DNA of 7,334 bases from Planctomycetota bacterium (lineage in GTDB: Bacteria > Planctomycetota > Phycisphaerae > WQYP01). Where the stretch lies: NCBI GenBank assembly GCA_021785155.1, contig JAJYGE010000036.1, positions 1-7,334 on the forward strand, in the 5' to 3' direction. The translations under genes and the position numbers were made by a program. Each line of letters opens with the position of its first letter. The stretch's first letter is position 1. Positions 1-6,880 of this stretch are shown piece after piece. Below the pieces are notes generated by a model, which was not told the DNA's origin, searched no databases, and saw only the letters and a program-made list of their open reading frames with translations.

Positions 1-239
1 GTGATAAATATTCCGCCCGCGATACCCAACGCGGTTCGGCACCGACATTTATGTGGTTAATAGAAGAAATTGGCGAATTGGCCACCGCGTTACAAGGCGA
101 TGACCGGGCCAATCAGGAGGAAGAATTTGCCGATGTGGTGGCATGGCTTTGTACGCTGGCCAATATCCATGGCATTGATCTCACCGCCGCGATTGAGAAA
201 AAATATTTCAAATCCGGTGGCCCCAAAGGCTTTAAATGA
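1..239 (+). CDS. MazG-like nucleotide pyrophosphohydrolase, 3' part only
   Basis: This is the C-terminal part of a MazG-superfamily protein. The reading frame is open from base 3 at the left edge to TGA at 237-239, giving 78 visible residues. The visible N-terminal stretch reads through ATG 51, so that ATG is probably internal: the residues before it (ending RGSAPTFMWLIEEIGEL) continue the helix pattern of the family. The metal-binding motif is visible as EEIGE followed about 17 residues later by EEEFADVV, which fits the MazG pattern EExxE...ExxD that binds Mg2+. Proteins of this family hydrolyse nucleoside triphosphates to monophosphate and pyrophosphate, often to remove non-canonical or excess nucleotides. 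This looks like a short single-domain form of about 100 residues, not the two-domain E. coli MazG. The substrate cannot be told from sequence. It lies 43 bases upstream of the tetrapyrrole genes on the same strand and could be cotranscribed with them. Confidence 0.85.
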   Translation, partial: DKYSARDTQRGSAPTFMWLIEEIGELATALQGDDRANQEEEFADVVAWLCTLANIHGIDLTAAIEKKYFKSGGPKGFK

Positions 240-264
240 ACAATGCGACTTTAACACACTATTT

Positions 265-273
265 TGCTAAGAT
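265..273 (+). promoter_or_regulatory. possible extended -10 element before the sirC-ccsA-hemA cluster
   Basis: The gap between the MazG stop and the sirC start contains TGC followed by TAAGAT, which resembles an extended -10 box (TGn plus four of six matches to TATAAT). I see no good -35 element, and transcription from here would leave almost no 5' leader before ATG 283. The site is weak, and the cluster may instead be transcribed from upstream of mazG. Confidence 0.18.
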
Positions 274-282
274 AGCTCTGCG

Positions 283-972
283 ATGGACGACGTTTACCCC
301 ATATTTCTTCGGCTGAAAGCAAAACCGGTGCTGATTGTCGGCGGTGGGCCAGTCGGATGGCGCAAAGCGGAAGGCCTCATGGCGGCCGGGGCGCTGGTAA
401 CCGTAATAAGCTTGGAATTCCATACGGATTTTGAACAATTGCCGACGGTGCAGCGCATTGTATCAGCTTATGAACCGGGCTATTTGACCATGGCCGGGCG
501 GCCACGATGGGTATTGGTTTTTGCGGCAACGAATCATTCGCAGATCAATGCGCAGATTTATTCGGATGCCAGCCGTATCGGAGTGCTGTGTTGCCGGTGT
601 GATGCGCCCCCGGCTGGAGATTTTATTGGTCCGGCGGTGCAACGCTGCGGCCCGGTAACATTGGCAGTAACTTCCGGCGGGGCATCACCCGGTTTGTCCG
701 GCGATTTGGCGCGGCAGTTGGCCGCTCAACTCGATTCGGTGCAGCTAAAACAGATAGAATTATCGGCACGGTGGCGGGAATTGGTGCTGCAAAGCGTTCC
801 CAATTCCGAACACCGCCGCAAGTTTTTGCAGCGTTTGTCAGGCGAAGTGATGCGGGATACCATCCGGCAGTATGGAGAAGCGGGGGCGGAAGCGCTTTTC
901 CGGAAGTGGCTCATGGAGGCCAAGGAGTCTGCCGCCGTTGTTAACAGCCCGGCAACGGATGTGAGGAACTAG
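283..972 (+). CDS. sirC: Precorrin-2 dehydrogenase (SirC/Met8-like, siroheme branch)
   Basis: The protein has 229 residues and matches the N-terminal half of E. coli CysG and yeast Met8. It oxidises precorrin-2 to sirohydrochlorin with NAD+ in the cytoplasm. Some family members also insert Fe2+ to make siroheme. The N terminus YPIFLRLKAKPVLIVGGGPVG (residues 5-25) is the Rossmann nucleotide-binding loop. VFAATN at 79-84 is the end of the NAD domain. CDAPPAGDFIGPAV at 106-119 carries Asp107, aligned by motif with the catalytic Asp104 of E. coli CysG. TSGGASPGLSGDLARQL at 130-146 matches the SSGGTSPVLARLL segment of CysG. EHRRKFLQRL near 176-185 fits the dimerisation region. The C-terminal methyltransferase domain of full CysG is absent, so precorrin-2 must be made by a separate enzyme not seen here. 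The start at ATG 283 gives the expected N terminus, but its ribosome-binding site is poor. The next gene starts 6 bases after the stop. Whether it also acts as ferrochelatase is not resolved. Confidence 0.92.
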   Translation: MDDVYPIFLRLKAKPVLIVGGGPVGWRKAEGLMAAGALVTVISLEFHTDFEQLPTVQRIVSAYEPGYLTMAGRPRWVLVFAATNHSQINAQIYSDASRIGVLCCRCDAPPAGDFIGPAVQRCGPVTLAVTSGGASPGLSGDLARQLAAQLDSVQLKQIELSARWRELVLQSVPNSEHRRKFLQRLSGEVMRDTIRQYGEAGAEALFRKWLMEAKESAAVVNSPATDVRN

Positions 973-978
973 CAGATC

Positions 979-1845
979 ATGTCCAATCCCGCGGAACCAT
1001 ACACGCATTTATCGATTTTGCAGTTTGCAACCGCGGCGGCGGCGGCGGCGTCGTTTCTCGTGGCATTCTGGTTTCAATTTCGGGCCTTGGGGCGTCAACG
1101 CGCCGCAGGCCAATCAGCGTCCGTAAAAGCCTCCGGCCCGGTTTCTCCCAATATGACTGTGGGCAACGGCGTATTTCTAATAACGCTGCTGCTGATTAGC
1201 CGCATGGTTGATGCTCATCGCATCACGCTGCCATTGTCCGATTATTTTGACGCATTTTTGCTTTTGGCACTGGTGCTTTCCATGCTTTGGGCTTATTTAC
1301 AATGGACGCGGCACCTGCGGGCCTTGGCCACTTTTTTGCTACCGATGATTTTCGCGCTGATGGTCGTTGGAATTGTACTTGGGCTATCAGGTGTGCAGCA
1401 TTTTGGGGCGCACAATCCATGGGTGGCGGCGCATATTGCCAGTGTGCTTCTCGGTACCGCAAGTTTTGCCGCCGGATGTGTTGGCGGCATAACCTATCTG
1501 CTGGCCGACCGGCGACTGAAAAAGCGCGGACGGGCTGGCTGGGATTTGTTTGCGTTGCCCTCATTGGCCTCAATCGAAAAATTTACCCGCCACGCCATTG
1601 TGCTGGGGTTTGCATTACTGACACTGGCTGCGATTACCGGGATATTCCGTGCCGTTCGCGATCCGCAACTCATGGGACAACACTGGTATTTTTCACCCAA
1701 GGTTCTGCTGACCGCGGTGGTCTGGCTGGTGTACGGATCGCTGTTAAATATCCGACTCGTACCGGTATTACGCGGGGCGCGCTGTGCCTGGTTGAGTATT
1801 ATTGGATTTGTGCTGCTGATGACGGTTTTTGCCGTCATGTTGTAA
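979..1845 (+). CDS. CcsA/HemX-family integral membrane protein
   Basis: The 288-residue protein is very hydrophobic, with about eight likely membrane segments (near residues 12-34, 63-77, 88-108, 115-136, 148-175, 203-223, 240-258 and 266-287). Family signatures are PWVAAHIASVLLGTASFAAG at 147-166, with a His at 152 where CcsA has a haem-ligand His, then YLLADRRLKKRG, LPSLASIEKFTRHAIVLGF at 193-211, and WYFSPKVLLTAVVWLVYGSLLNIRL at 236-260. The last matches the CcsA stretch WDPKE...WLVYA.YLH.R only in part: Asp is replaced by Ser, the Glu after Lys is missing, and the His of YLH is Asn257. The usual C-terminal GLHSY-like end is also absent. CcsA proteins join haem to apocytochrome c. HemX, a shorter relative encoded next to hemA in Bacillus, lowers HemA levels. 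Size, altered motifs and position directly before hemA favour a HemX-like role, which is inference. GAGGA at 963-967 is a reasonable ribosome-binding site, 11 bases before the start. Many databases would label this gene cytochrome c biogenesis protein CcsA. Confidence 0.82.
   Translation: MSNPAEPYTHLSILQFATAAAAAASFLVAFWFQFRALGRQRAAGQSASVKASGPVSPNMTVGNGVFLITLLLISRMVDAHRITLPLSDYFDAFLLLALVLSMLWAYLQWTRHLRALATFLLPMIFALMVVGIVLGLSGVQHFGAHNPWVAAHIASVLLGTASFAAGCVGGITYLLADRRLKKRGRAGWDLFALPSLASIEKFTRHAIVLGFALLTLAAITGIFRAVRDPQLMGQHWYFSPKVLLTAVVWLVYGSLLNIRLVPVLRGARCAWLSIIGFVLLMTVFAVML
1033..1050 (+). repeat. (GCG)6 trinucleotide run inside the CcsA/HemX-like gene
   Basis: Six consecutive GCG codons encode Ala19-Ala24 in the first membrane segment. 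The run is in frame, so gain or loss of a unit would change the length of the alanine stretch without a frameshift. It is short and may simply be codon preference. Confidence 0.6.
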
Positions 1846-1864
1846 AGGCTCTGTAAGCTGACGT

Positions 1865-3202
1865 ATGCAGAATAGTATTCCATCTGAATCATCGGTAATG
1901 ATGGTGGGACTCAACCATCGCACAGCACCGGTGCGTCTGCGTGAAACGCTGGCCTTTTCTGATCAGGCAGCAGAGACCGCCTTATTGGCTTTTAAGCAAC
2001 GTTTCCCTTCAGCCGAAGCGGTGATTGTTTCCACCTGCAACCGCGTGGAATTGTACGTTGCCCGACACGGTTCCGCACAGCCCACATCCCAGGAAATGGT
2101 CGAATTTCTTGCCGAAAATCGGGGTGTGGCCTCGGCTGAAGCCAACGGCAGTATTTACCGCATGGAACAGCAGGCGGTGGTGGAACACCTCTTTGCGGTG
2201 GTAAGTTCTCTGGATTCTCTGGTGCTTGGCGAAACGCAGATTCTCAGCCAGGTAAAACAGGCGTATCAACGGGCGGCCACGATGGAGGCGGTCGGGCCTG
2301 TGTTTCATTCCCTTTTTCAGCGTTCATTTGCCGCCGCGAAAGATGTACACGAACGCACTGGCCTGGGAGATGGCCACGTGTCGGTGGCCAGTATTGGTGT
2401 GGACTTGCTGCGTGGTGTATTTGACCGTTTTGATGATAAAACCGTGTTGCTTATTGGTGCGGGGAAAATGGCGGGGCTTATGCTGCGGCACATGGTGTCT
2501 CTGCAGCCGGGCCGGATGATTGTGACCAATCGCACGCCGGAAAAAAGCGCGGAGATGGCGGGGCGGTTCCGCCTTGAATCATCTGATTTTTCGCGCCTTA
2601 ACGACCTGCTGACCGCATCGGATATTGTGCTGACGAGCACCGGCTCGCCCGAACCGATTATCACGGCCGATACGATTAAACATCTGATGAAAGCCCGGCA
2701 ATATCGCCCGCTGGTAATTGTGGACATCGCCGTTCCGCGCGATGTGGATTCTGATGTTGCAAGGCTGGGGAATGTCTATCTTTATAATATCGATGACCTG
2801 CAGCGTGTGGCACAAAACAACCTCCAGCAGCGGGGGGCCAAAGTTGATTTGAGCCGCGGCATTATTGAACGCCATACGGCTGATTTCATGCACTGGCTGG
2901 CGGCACGCAATACCGGGCCGGTGGTCAAGGCACTGTATCAACATTGTCGGCAAATCAGTGATCAGGAATTGGACGCTCTGATGGCGGGTAATCCGGAACT
3001 TACGGCGACGCAAAAAGAGGCTATTCGTAAAATGGCGCATCGGCTCGTTGGGAAAATTCTGCATGTACCCGTGACAGAATTAACAACCCAGGCCGCCCAT
3101 CACCGCCGGATTCACCTCGCTGGGGCCATACAGGAACTCTTTCATCTATTGCCGCCGGAATCGGGTGAATCAGAAGCGAAACAATCACAGAAAAATTCAT
3201 AG
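1865..3202 (+). CDS. hemA: Glutamyl-tRNA reductase
   Basis: The 445-residue protein reduces glutamyl-tRNA(Glu) to glutamate-1-semialdehyde with NADPH, the first committed step of the C5 route to haem, siroheme and other tetrapyrroles. It is a cytosolic dimer. Domains run in the usual order. The catalytic domain starts with VGLNHRTAPVRLRE (14-27) and contains the active-site Cys58 in STCNRVELY (56-64), then SLDSLVLGETQILSQVK (115-131) and HERTGLGDGHVSVASIGVDL (162-181). The NADPH domain has the loop LLIGAGKMAG (195-204), TNRTPEKSAEMAGRF (221-235) and VIVDIAVPRDVD (284-295). The C-terminal dimerisation helix region includes KMAHRLVGKILHVPV (389-403). Length is normal for the family and no key residue is missing. 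ATG 1865 is the first start after the upstream stop. In-frame ATGs at 1898 and 1901 would remove 11 or 12 weakly conserved residues, and none of the three has a strong ribosome-binding site. The gene lies 19 bases after the CcsA/HemX-like gene and is probably cotranscribed with it. No hemC, hemD or hemB follows. Confidence 0.97.
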   Translation: MQNSIPSESSVMMVGLNHRTAPVRLRETLAFSDQAAETALLAFKQRFPSAEAVIVSTCNRVELYVARHGSAQPTSQEMVEFLAENRGVASAEANGSIYRMEQQAVVEHLFAVVSSLDSLVLGETQILSQVKQAYQRAATMEAVGPVFHSLFQRSFAAAKDVHERTGLGDGHVSVASIGVDLLRGVFDRFDDKTVLLIGAGKMAGLMLRHMVSLQPGRMIVTNRTPEKSAEMAGRFRLESSDFSRLNDLLTASDIVLTSTGSPEPIITADTIKHLMKARQYRPLVIVDIAVPRDVDSDVARLGNVYLYNIDDLQRVAQNNLQQRGAKVDLSRGIIERHTADFMHWLAARNTGPVVKALYQHCRQISDQELDALMAGNPELTATQKEAIRKMAHRLVGKILHVPVTELTTQAAHHRRIHLAGAIQELFHLLPPESGESEAKQSQKNS

Positions 3203-3244
3203 ATTCGTCATCGTGTCGGCTTGGTGTATAGTAGCATGTTTGTC

Positions 3245-3265
3245 CCCTGCATAATGGCGGCAGGG
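3245..3265 (+). promoter_or_regulatory. small hairpin in the hemA-uvrD gap
   Basis: CCCTGC (3245-3250) and GCAGGG (3260-3265) can form a 6-bp stem around a 9-base loop. No T-run follows, so it does not look like a standard intrinsic terminator. It could be a leader structure for the helicase message or a weak 3' end for the hemA message. A TATAGT sequence at 3227-3232 could serve as a -10 box for the helicase gene, but no good -35 precedes it. The function is unproven. Confidence 0.25.
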
Positions 3266-3287
3266 TAAATATTATCGAGGTTGCTTA

Positions 3288-5789
3288 ATGTCGGTTGATG
3301 CAAATGAAATTCTTCAGGGCTTAACGCCGCCGCAACTTGACGCGGCTACACATATTGATGGGCCACTGCTGATACTGGCTGGTGCGGGATCGGGAAAAAC
3401 CCGTACCATTACCCGTCGCATTGCCTATATGGTAGCTAATGGCATTCCCCCATGGAATATTCTGGCTGTGACGTTTACCAATAAAGCCGCCGGAGAAATG
3501 CGGCATCGCACCATGGAACTTCTGCATGCTTTGCCGGCGCGGTTGTCGCGTGGCGTAACGGTTGCCACATTTCACAGCCTCTGTGCCCGTCTGCTGCGGG
3601 AGTATGCGACGGTGATGGGCCTGGCCCCTAATTTCAACATCATGGATACTTCCGATCAACTTAAAGTGGTCAAGCAAGCCATGGAAAAGGCGGGTCTCTC
3701 TCCTGATTCCATGAAGCCCGATCGCGTGCTAAGTGCCATCAGCGACGCGAAAAGCAAACTCAAATCCGCGGAGGCGTTCAGTAAAACCGCGTCGATGTTC
3801 AATGATCGCAACATTGCCCGTGTCTACATGGCTTATGAGCAGTTAATGAACGAAAACAAGGGCGTCGATTTTGACGATCTGCTGTTCAAAACAGCCGTTA
3901 TGCTCAGGGATCACGCGGATGTGCGTAAGCAATTACAGGAACGCTTTCGATATATCCTTATTGATGAATATCAGGATACCAACCATGCGCAGTTCGTTAT
4001 CGCTCATATGCTGGCCATGAGCCATAAAAATATCTGCGTTACTGGTGATCCGGATCAGTCCATTTATGGCTGGCGGGGCGCGAATCTATCCAATATTCTG
4101 GAATTTGAGCAATTTTTTCCCAACGCAAAAGTGGTGTTGTTGGAGCAGAATTACCGCAGTACGAAAATTATCCTTAAAGCCGCGTCGGCCTTGATTGCCA
4201 ATAATATTGCCCGGAAAAACAAAGACCTTTGGACGGAAAATGAAACCGGTCCGAAAATTCTGCATCTGGTGTGCGCCGATGAACATCAAGAAGCGCATGA
4301 ACTGGTCAAACGTCTGAAGGAATTTCATGATCAGCAGCAGATCGGCTGGGAGAAAATGGCCATTATGTACCGCATTAATGCCATGACCCGGGTGCTGGAA
4401 GACGCTTTGATGAAATCCGGTGTGCCCTATCAGATTATCCGCGGTACGGAATTTTATGGCCGCAAGGAAGTCAAGGATGTCATAGCCTATTTGCGGCTGA
4501 TTACCACACCGGAAGACAATATCAGCTTGGAACGAGTGATCAATGTTCCCGCGCGATCCATCGGGCAAACCAGTGTGGCCCGTCTTTCGGGGTATGCCAA
4601 CGAGCACCGTTTGACGCTTATGGATGCTTGCCGCATGGCTGATACTATTGAAGGACTTCCCAAACGTGCTGCCGACGCATGTCGCAGATTCGCCGCCATG
4701 ATTGATTCCTGGAGGAATAAGTTTGTGCCATCAGCCGTTGGCGTTGGGATGCAAACAGCGCCGGCCGAAGAGGAATTTATTGAATCTGAATCCGGCACGT
4801 TCGATTTTTCCGGCGTCGATGCTGATCCATTATTTGATCCGACATTTGCCGATGAGCTTGTCGCACAGCAGCCAGAGCCTTCCGGCATCGACTCGGAAAA
4901 TCAAGACGGACAAAGCGATGCGTTGGATGTATCCGATCAATCGGAGAATTCTTATTCCAATAATGCCTCCACGATACCAGTAGCGGAAATTATGGAAGCC
5001 ATTATCGAACAATCCGGAATGAAGCTCATTAATTCCGGATCAGGTGAAGACGATGAACAACGCAACGCCAATATTCTTGAACTTGTCAACGTCGCCGCTG
5101 AATTTGACCGGCAAAATCCCGGTGGAACCTTGCAGGATTATCTCACGCAGGTAACACTGGTTTCTGATACCGACAGGATGAAAGACCAAAACGCCGCCGT
5201 AACGCTTATGACACTGCACGCCGCCAAAGGACTGGAATTTCCGGTTGTTGCCATGGTGGGTATGGAAGACGGCTTAATTCCGCACCAGCGCATGTTTGGC
5301 GGGGCAGGATCTGAAATGAATGTCGAAGAAGAACGTCGCCTGGCTTTTGTGGGCATCACGCGGGCCATGAAACATCTGATTTTGACCCGTGCCTCCTATC
5401 GCACGATGATGGGCCGCAGCGAAGCGAAAAATCCATCGCGATTTCTGGAAGAAATTCCGGATGATTGTTTAGAAGTTGTTGACCTTACCATATTGCAGCG
5501 TCCCGCCGGATCGCCTGGCTTCCACGATGGTGCCAGCTATCACGCACCACGGGGGTATACGCCCGTGGCGCCGGGACGCCCGTCCGCACGCTCAGTGCAG
5601 GAATCTCCACCGATCGGAAATTCCCGTTTCCGCCGTGGCACGCTGGTACGCCATGCCAAATTCGGCATTGGCCGCGTGGAGGGTATTGATGAAGTCGGAG
5701 GCGATTATCGCGTGGAAATTAACTTCCAGGCATCGGGCCGCCGCACGCTGATGCTCAGCTTTGCCAAGCTTGAAGCCATAGATGGATAA
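3288..5789 (+). CDS. pcrA: UvrD/PcrA-type superfamily 1A DNA helicase
   Basis: The 833-residue protein is a 3'-5' ATP-dependent DNA helicase of the UvrD/PcrA/Rep group, used in nucleotide excision repair, mismatch repair and clearing of replication or transcription blocks. All core motifs are intact: Walker A GAGSGKT (32-38), FTNKAAGEM (63-71), TFHSLCARLLREY (94-106), Walker B LIDEYQDTN (224-232), GDPDQSIYGWRGA (253-265), EQNYRST (286-292), TLHAAKGLEFPVV (642-654) and EEERRLAFVGITRA (680-693). The C-terminal part, FRRGTLVRHAKFGIGRVEGID (781-801) onward, matches the Tudor-like domain of PcrA/UvrD that contacts RNA polymerase. A flexible Pro/Gly-rich linker (about 738-778) precedes it. The protein is about 100 residues longer than E. 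coli UvrD (720), mainly because of an acidic insertion at 479-562. The start has a GAGG ribosome-binding site at 3277-3280, 7 bases before ATG. It may be cotranscribed with hemA or have its own promoter. The choice between the names uvrD and pcrA is conventional; the Tudor-like tail leans to PcrA/UvrD over Rep. Confidence 0.96.
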   Translation: MSVDANEILQGLTPPQLDAATHIDGPLLILAGAGSGKTRTITRRIAYMVANGIPPWNILAVTFTNKAAGEMRHRTMELLHALPARLSRGVTVATFHSLCARLLREYATVMGLAPNFNIMDTSDQLKVVKQAMEKAGLSPDSMKPDRVLSAISDAKSKLKSAEAFSKTASMFNDRNIARVYMAYEQLMNENKGVDFDDLLFKTAVMLRDHADVRKQLQERFRYILIDEYQDTNHAQFVIAHMLAMSHKNICVTGDPDQSIYGWRGANLSNILEFEQFFPNAKVVLLEQNYRSTKIILKAASALIANNIARKNKDLWTENETGPKILHLVCADEHQEAHELVKRLKEFHDQQQIGWEKMAIMYRINAMTRVLEDALMKSGVPYQIIRGTEFYGRKEVKDVIAYLRLITTPEDNISLERVINVPARSIGQTSVARLSGYANEHRLTLMDACRMADTIEGLPKRAADACRRFAAMIDSWRNKFVPSAVGVGMQTAPAEEEFIESESGTFDFSGVDADPLFDPTFADELVAQQPEPSGIDSENQDGQSDALDVSDQSENSYSNNASTIPVAEIMEAIIEQSGMKLINSGSGEDDEQRNANILELVNVAAEFDRQNPGGTLQDYLTQVTLVSDTDRMKDQNAAVTLMTLHAAKGLEFPVVAMVGMEDGLIPHQRMFGGAGSEMNVEEERRLAFVGITRAMKHLILTRASYRTMMGRSEAKNPSRFLEEIPDDCLEVVDLTILQRPAGSPGFHDGASYHAPRGYTPVAPGRPSARSVQESPPIGNSRFRRGTLVRHAKFGIGRVEGIDEVGGDYRVEINFQASGRRTLMLSFAKLEAIDG
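4722..4973 (+). other. acidic low-complexity insertion within the helicase
   Basis: Residues 479-562 of the helicase lie between MIDSWRN (471-477) and IPVAEIMEAIIEQSG (563-577, counting from about the Ile). In compact UvrD/PcrA proteins these two segments of subdomain 2B are nearly adjacent. I count 19 Asp/Glu and no Lys or Arg in this stretch, with many Ser, Asn, Gln, Gly and Pro, which suggests a disordered, strongly negative loop. The reading frame continues without interruption, and there are no intein-type splice residues. Confidence 0.75.
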
Positions 5790-5841
5790 TGGCCTGCATG
5801 GCCAATGCGTGGGAAATATATCCGCTATGTCCTGCAAGGCC
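5790..5841. terminator. possible shared terminator between convergent genes
   Basis: The 52 bases between the helicase stop and the aminotransferase stop contain TGGCC-TGCAT-GGCCA (5790-5804), a 5-bp hairpin. An alternative longer pairing joins GGCCTGCA (5791-5798) with TGCAAGGCC (5833-5841), leaving one bulged A. No clear T-run follows on either strand, so a bidirectional intrinsic terminator is only suggested by the convergent layout and the inverted repeats. Confidence 0.3.
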
Positions 5842-6699
5842 CTAAACCGTGCGAACATAATCATGGAATGCTTCCGTGAGTTGGCGGGTAATTGTTCCCG
5901 GCTTACCATCGCCGATGGAGCGTTTATCCACGGCCACCACCGGAACAATTTCCGCACCGGTTCCGGTAAGAAAACATTCGTCCGCAGTGTACAGATCATA
6001 ACGGGTTAAATTGGTCTCCCGCGATGGAATCCTTGCTTTTGCGGCAAGTTCCAATACCACGCTGCGGGTTACACCCAGCAGAATTCCGCTTTCTTCGGCG
6101 GGTGTGATTAATTGCCCATCGCGCACAATAAAAATATTATCCGCCGTGCATTCGCATACGAATCCCAGATGATTCAGCATCACGGCTTCAGCCACACCGG
6201 CGTCAATAGCCTCCCATTTGGCCATGATGTTATTGAGATAATTCAAGCTTTTGATGCGCGGGGATAATGCCGCCGCCGCGATCCGCGGTGTACTGGCGGT
6301 AATAATGGCCATGCCATGGCGATACGTATCTTCGGAATACATGGCAATACTGCCTGCGATAATAAACACGCCGGGCGTGCCGCAATTTGCCGGAGAAATA
6401 TCCAGTGATCCGCCCCCGCGCGTTACCACCAGGCGGATGTAAGCATCCACAAGCTTGTTGGCCTGCAGTGTTTCATTAATTGCGGCCATGAGTTCCTCTG
6501 CGGAATAAGGAATCTCCAGGCGGATCGCCCGTGCCGATGCGTAGAGCCGCTTAATGTGATCCGGCAGGCGAAATACCCGCCCATGATATTGCCGCAGGCC
6601 TTCAAATACGCCATCGCCATAAAGTACACCATGATCAAAAATGCTCACTGTTGCCTGTTGCGGTTCAAGCAGTTTGCCATTCATCCAAATGACGGCCAT
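5842..6699 (-). CDS. ilvE: Branched-chain amino acid aminotransferase (PLP fold type IV)
   Basis: The 285-residue cytosolic enzyme belongs to the fold type IV PLP aminotransferases, which include IlvE, D-amino acid transaminase and aminodeoxychorismate lyase. IlvE moves the amino group between glutamate and the 2-oxo acids of valine, leucine and isoleucine. Family segments are IWMNGKLLEPQQATVSIFDHGVLYGDGVFEGLR (4-36, cited in part), RLPDHIKRLYASARAI (44-59), SPRIKSLNYLNNIMAK (146-161) with the PLP lysine at Lys150, ECTADNIFIV (183-192) with Glu183 positioned to contact the PLP ring, GVTRSVVLELA (209-219), and ECFLTGTGAEIVPV (241-254). GLR at 34-36 and the TGTGAEIVPV segment fit IlvE better than lyases such as PabC. 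Length is normal for the short bacterial/archaeal IlvE type. ATG at 6697-6699 is well supported by a near-perfect ribosome-binding site. Substrate range cannot be settled from sequence, and a D-amino acid transaminase remains a less likely alternative. It converges on the helicase gene and is divergent from the secreted protein gene. Confidence 0.9.
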   Translation of the reverse strand: MAVIWMNGKLLEPQQATVSIFDHGVLYGDGVFEGLRQYHGRVFRLPDHIKRLYASARAIRLEIPYSAEELMAAINETLQANKLVDAYIRLVVTRGGGSLDISPANCGTPGVFIIAGSIAMYSEDTYRHGMAIITASTPRIAAAALSPRIKSLNYLNNIMAKWEAIDAGVAEAVMLNHLGFVCECTADNIFIVRDGQLITPAEESGILLGVTRSVVLELAAKARIPSRETNLTRYDLYTADECFLTGTGAEIVPVVAVDKRSIGDGKPGTITRQLTEAFHDYVRTV

Positions 6700-6705
6700 T
6701 CAATA

Positions 6706-6713
6706 CCTCCTTT
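6706..6713 (-). promoter_or_regulatory. strong ribosome-binding site for the aminotransferase
   Basis: On the - strand the sequence AAAGGAGG ends 6 bases before the ATG of the aminotransferase. It is the strongest Shine-Dalgarno match in the window and fixes the start. Immediately upstream on the message, GGCCA-TCG-TGGCC (plus-strand 6716-6728) can form a small 5-bp hairpin that could affect access to this site. Confidence 0.85.
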
Positions 6714-6771
6714 ATGGCCACGATGGCCCAGCACACAACCCTGTCCGGCTGCATCTGCCAATATAAAACAG

Positions 6772-6777
6772 ATCATA
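6772..6777 (-). promoter_or_regulatory. possible -10 box for the aminotransferase gene
   Basis: The - strand reads TATGAT here, five of six matches to the -10 consensus, about 73 bases before the start codon. The expected -35 position holds only a weak TTTCGT-like sequence. The divergent arrangement requires a promoter in this gap, but its exact location is uncertain. Confidence 0.25.
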
Positions 6778-6844
6778 CATTCAATGCGCACTTAACGAAA
6801 CACAACATTTGAGCCATTGGATTCTTGATTCCGCTGTGATCGCT

Positions 6845-6850
6845 TATCAT
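6845..6850 (+). promoter_or_regulatory. possible -10 box for the secreted protein gene
   Basis: TATCAT matches five of six bases of the -10 consensus and lies 30 bases before ATG 6881, leaving a short leader that includes the AGGAG ribosome-binding site at 6867-6871. The nearest -35-like sequence, TTGATT at 6825-6830, is only 14 bases away, which is shorter than usual. Confidence 0.3.
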
Positions 6851-6880
6851 GCTGGACTGGTTTTACAGGAGTTAGGCTTC

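Noticed and set aside
1287..1856. A 189-codon open frame overlapping the CcsA/HemX-like gene in another + strand frame.
   Set aside because: It overlaps a convincing membrane protein gene, has no family-like motifs and its Cys- and Trp-rich composition is typical of an out-of-frame translation.
2317..2727. Long open frames on the strand opposite to hemA and other genes (for example 2317-2727, 2579-3064 and 4086-4607).
   Set aside because: They are opposite clear conserved genes, have no recognisable motifs and are best explained as shadows of real coding sequence.
4722..4973. The extra helicase segment considered as an intein or an inserted domain.
   Set aside because: It is only about 84 residues, lacks N-terminal Cys/Ser and C-terminal His-Asn splice residues in a suitable setting, and its low-complexity acidic make-up does not suggest a folded domain.
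5012..5040. A perfect 9-base inverted repeat (ATCCGGAAT / ATTCCGGAT) with an 11-base spacer inside the helicase gene.
   Set aside because: An arm pair of this length is expected about once by chance in a window this size, and it lies within conserved coding sequence with no other signal.
6712..6780. A 22-codon open frame on the - strand just upstream of the aminotransferase, ending at TAA beside its ribosome-binding site, considered as a leader peptide for attenuation.
   Set aside because: It has no ribosome-binding site and no run of Leu, Ile or Val codons, and no terminator/antiterminator pair is visible in the leader.
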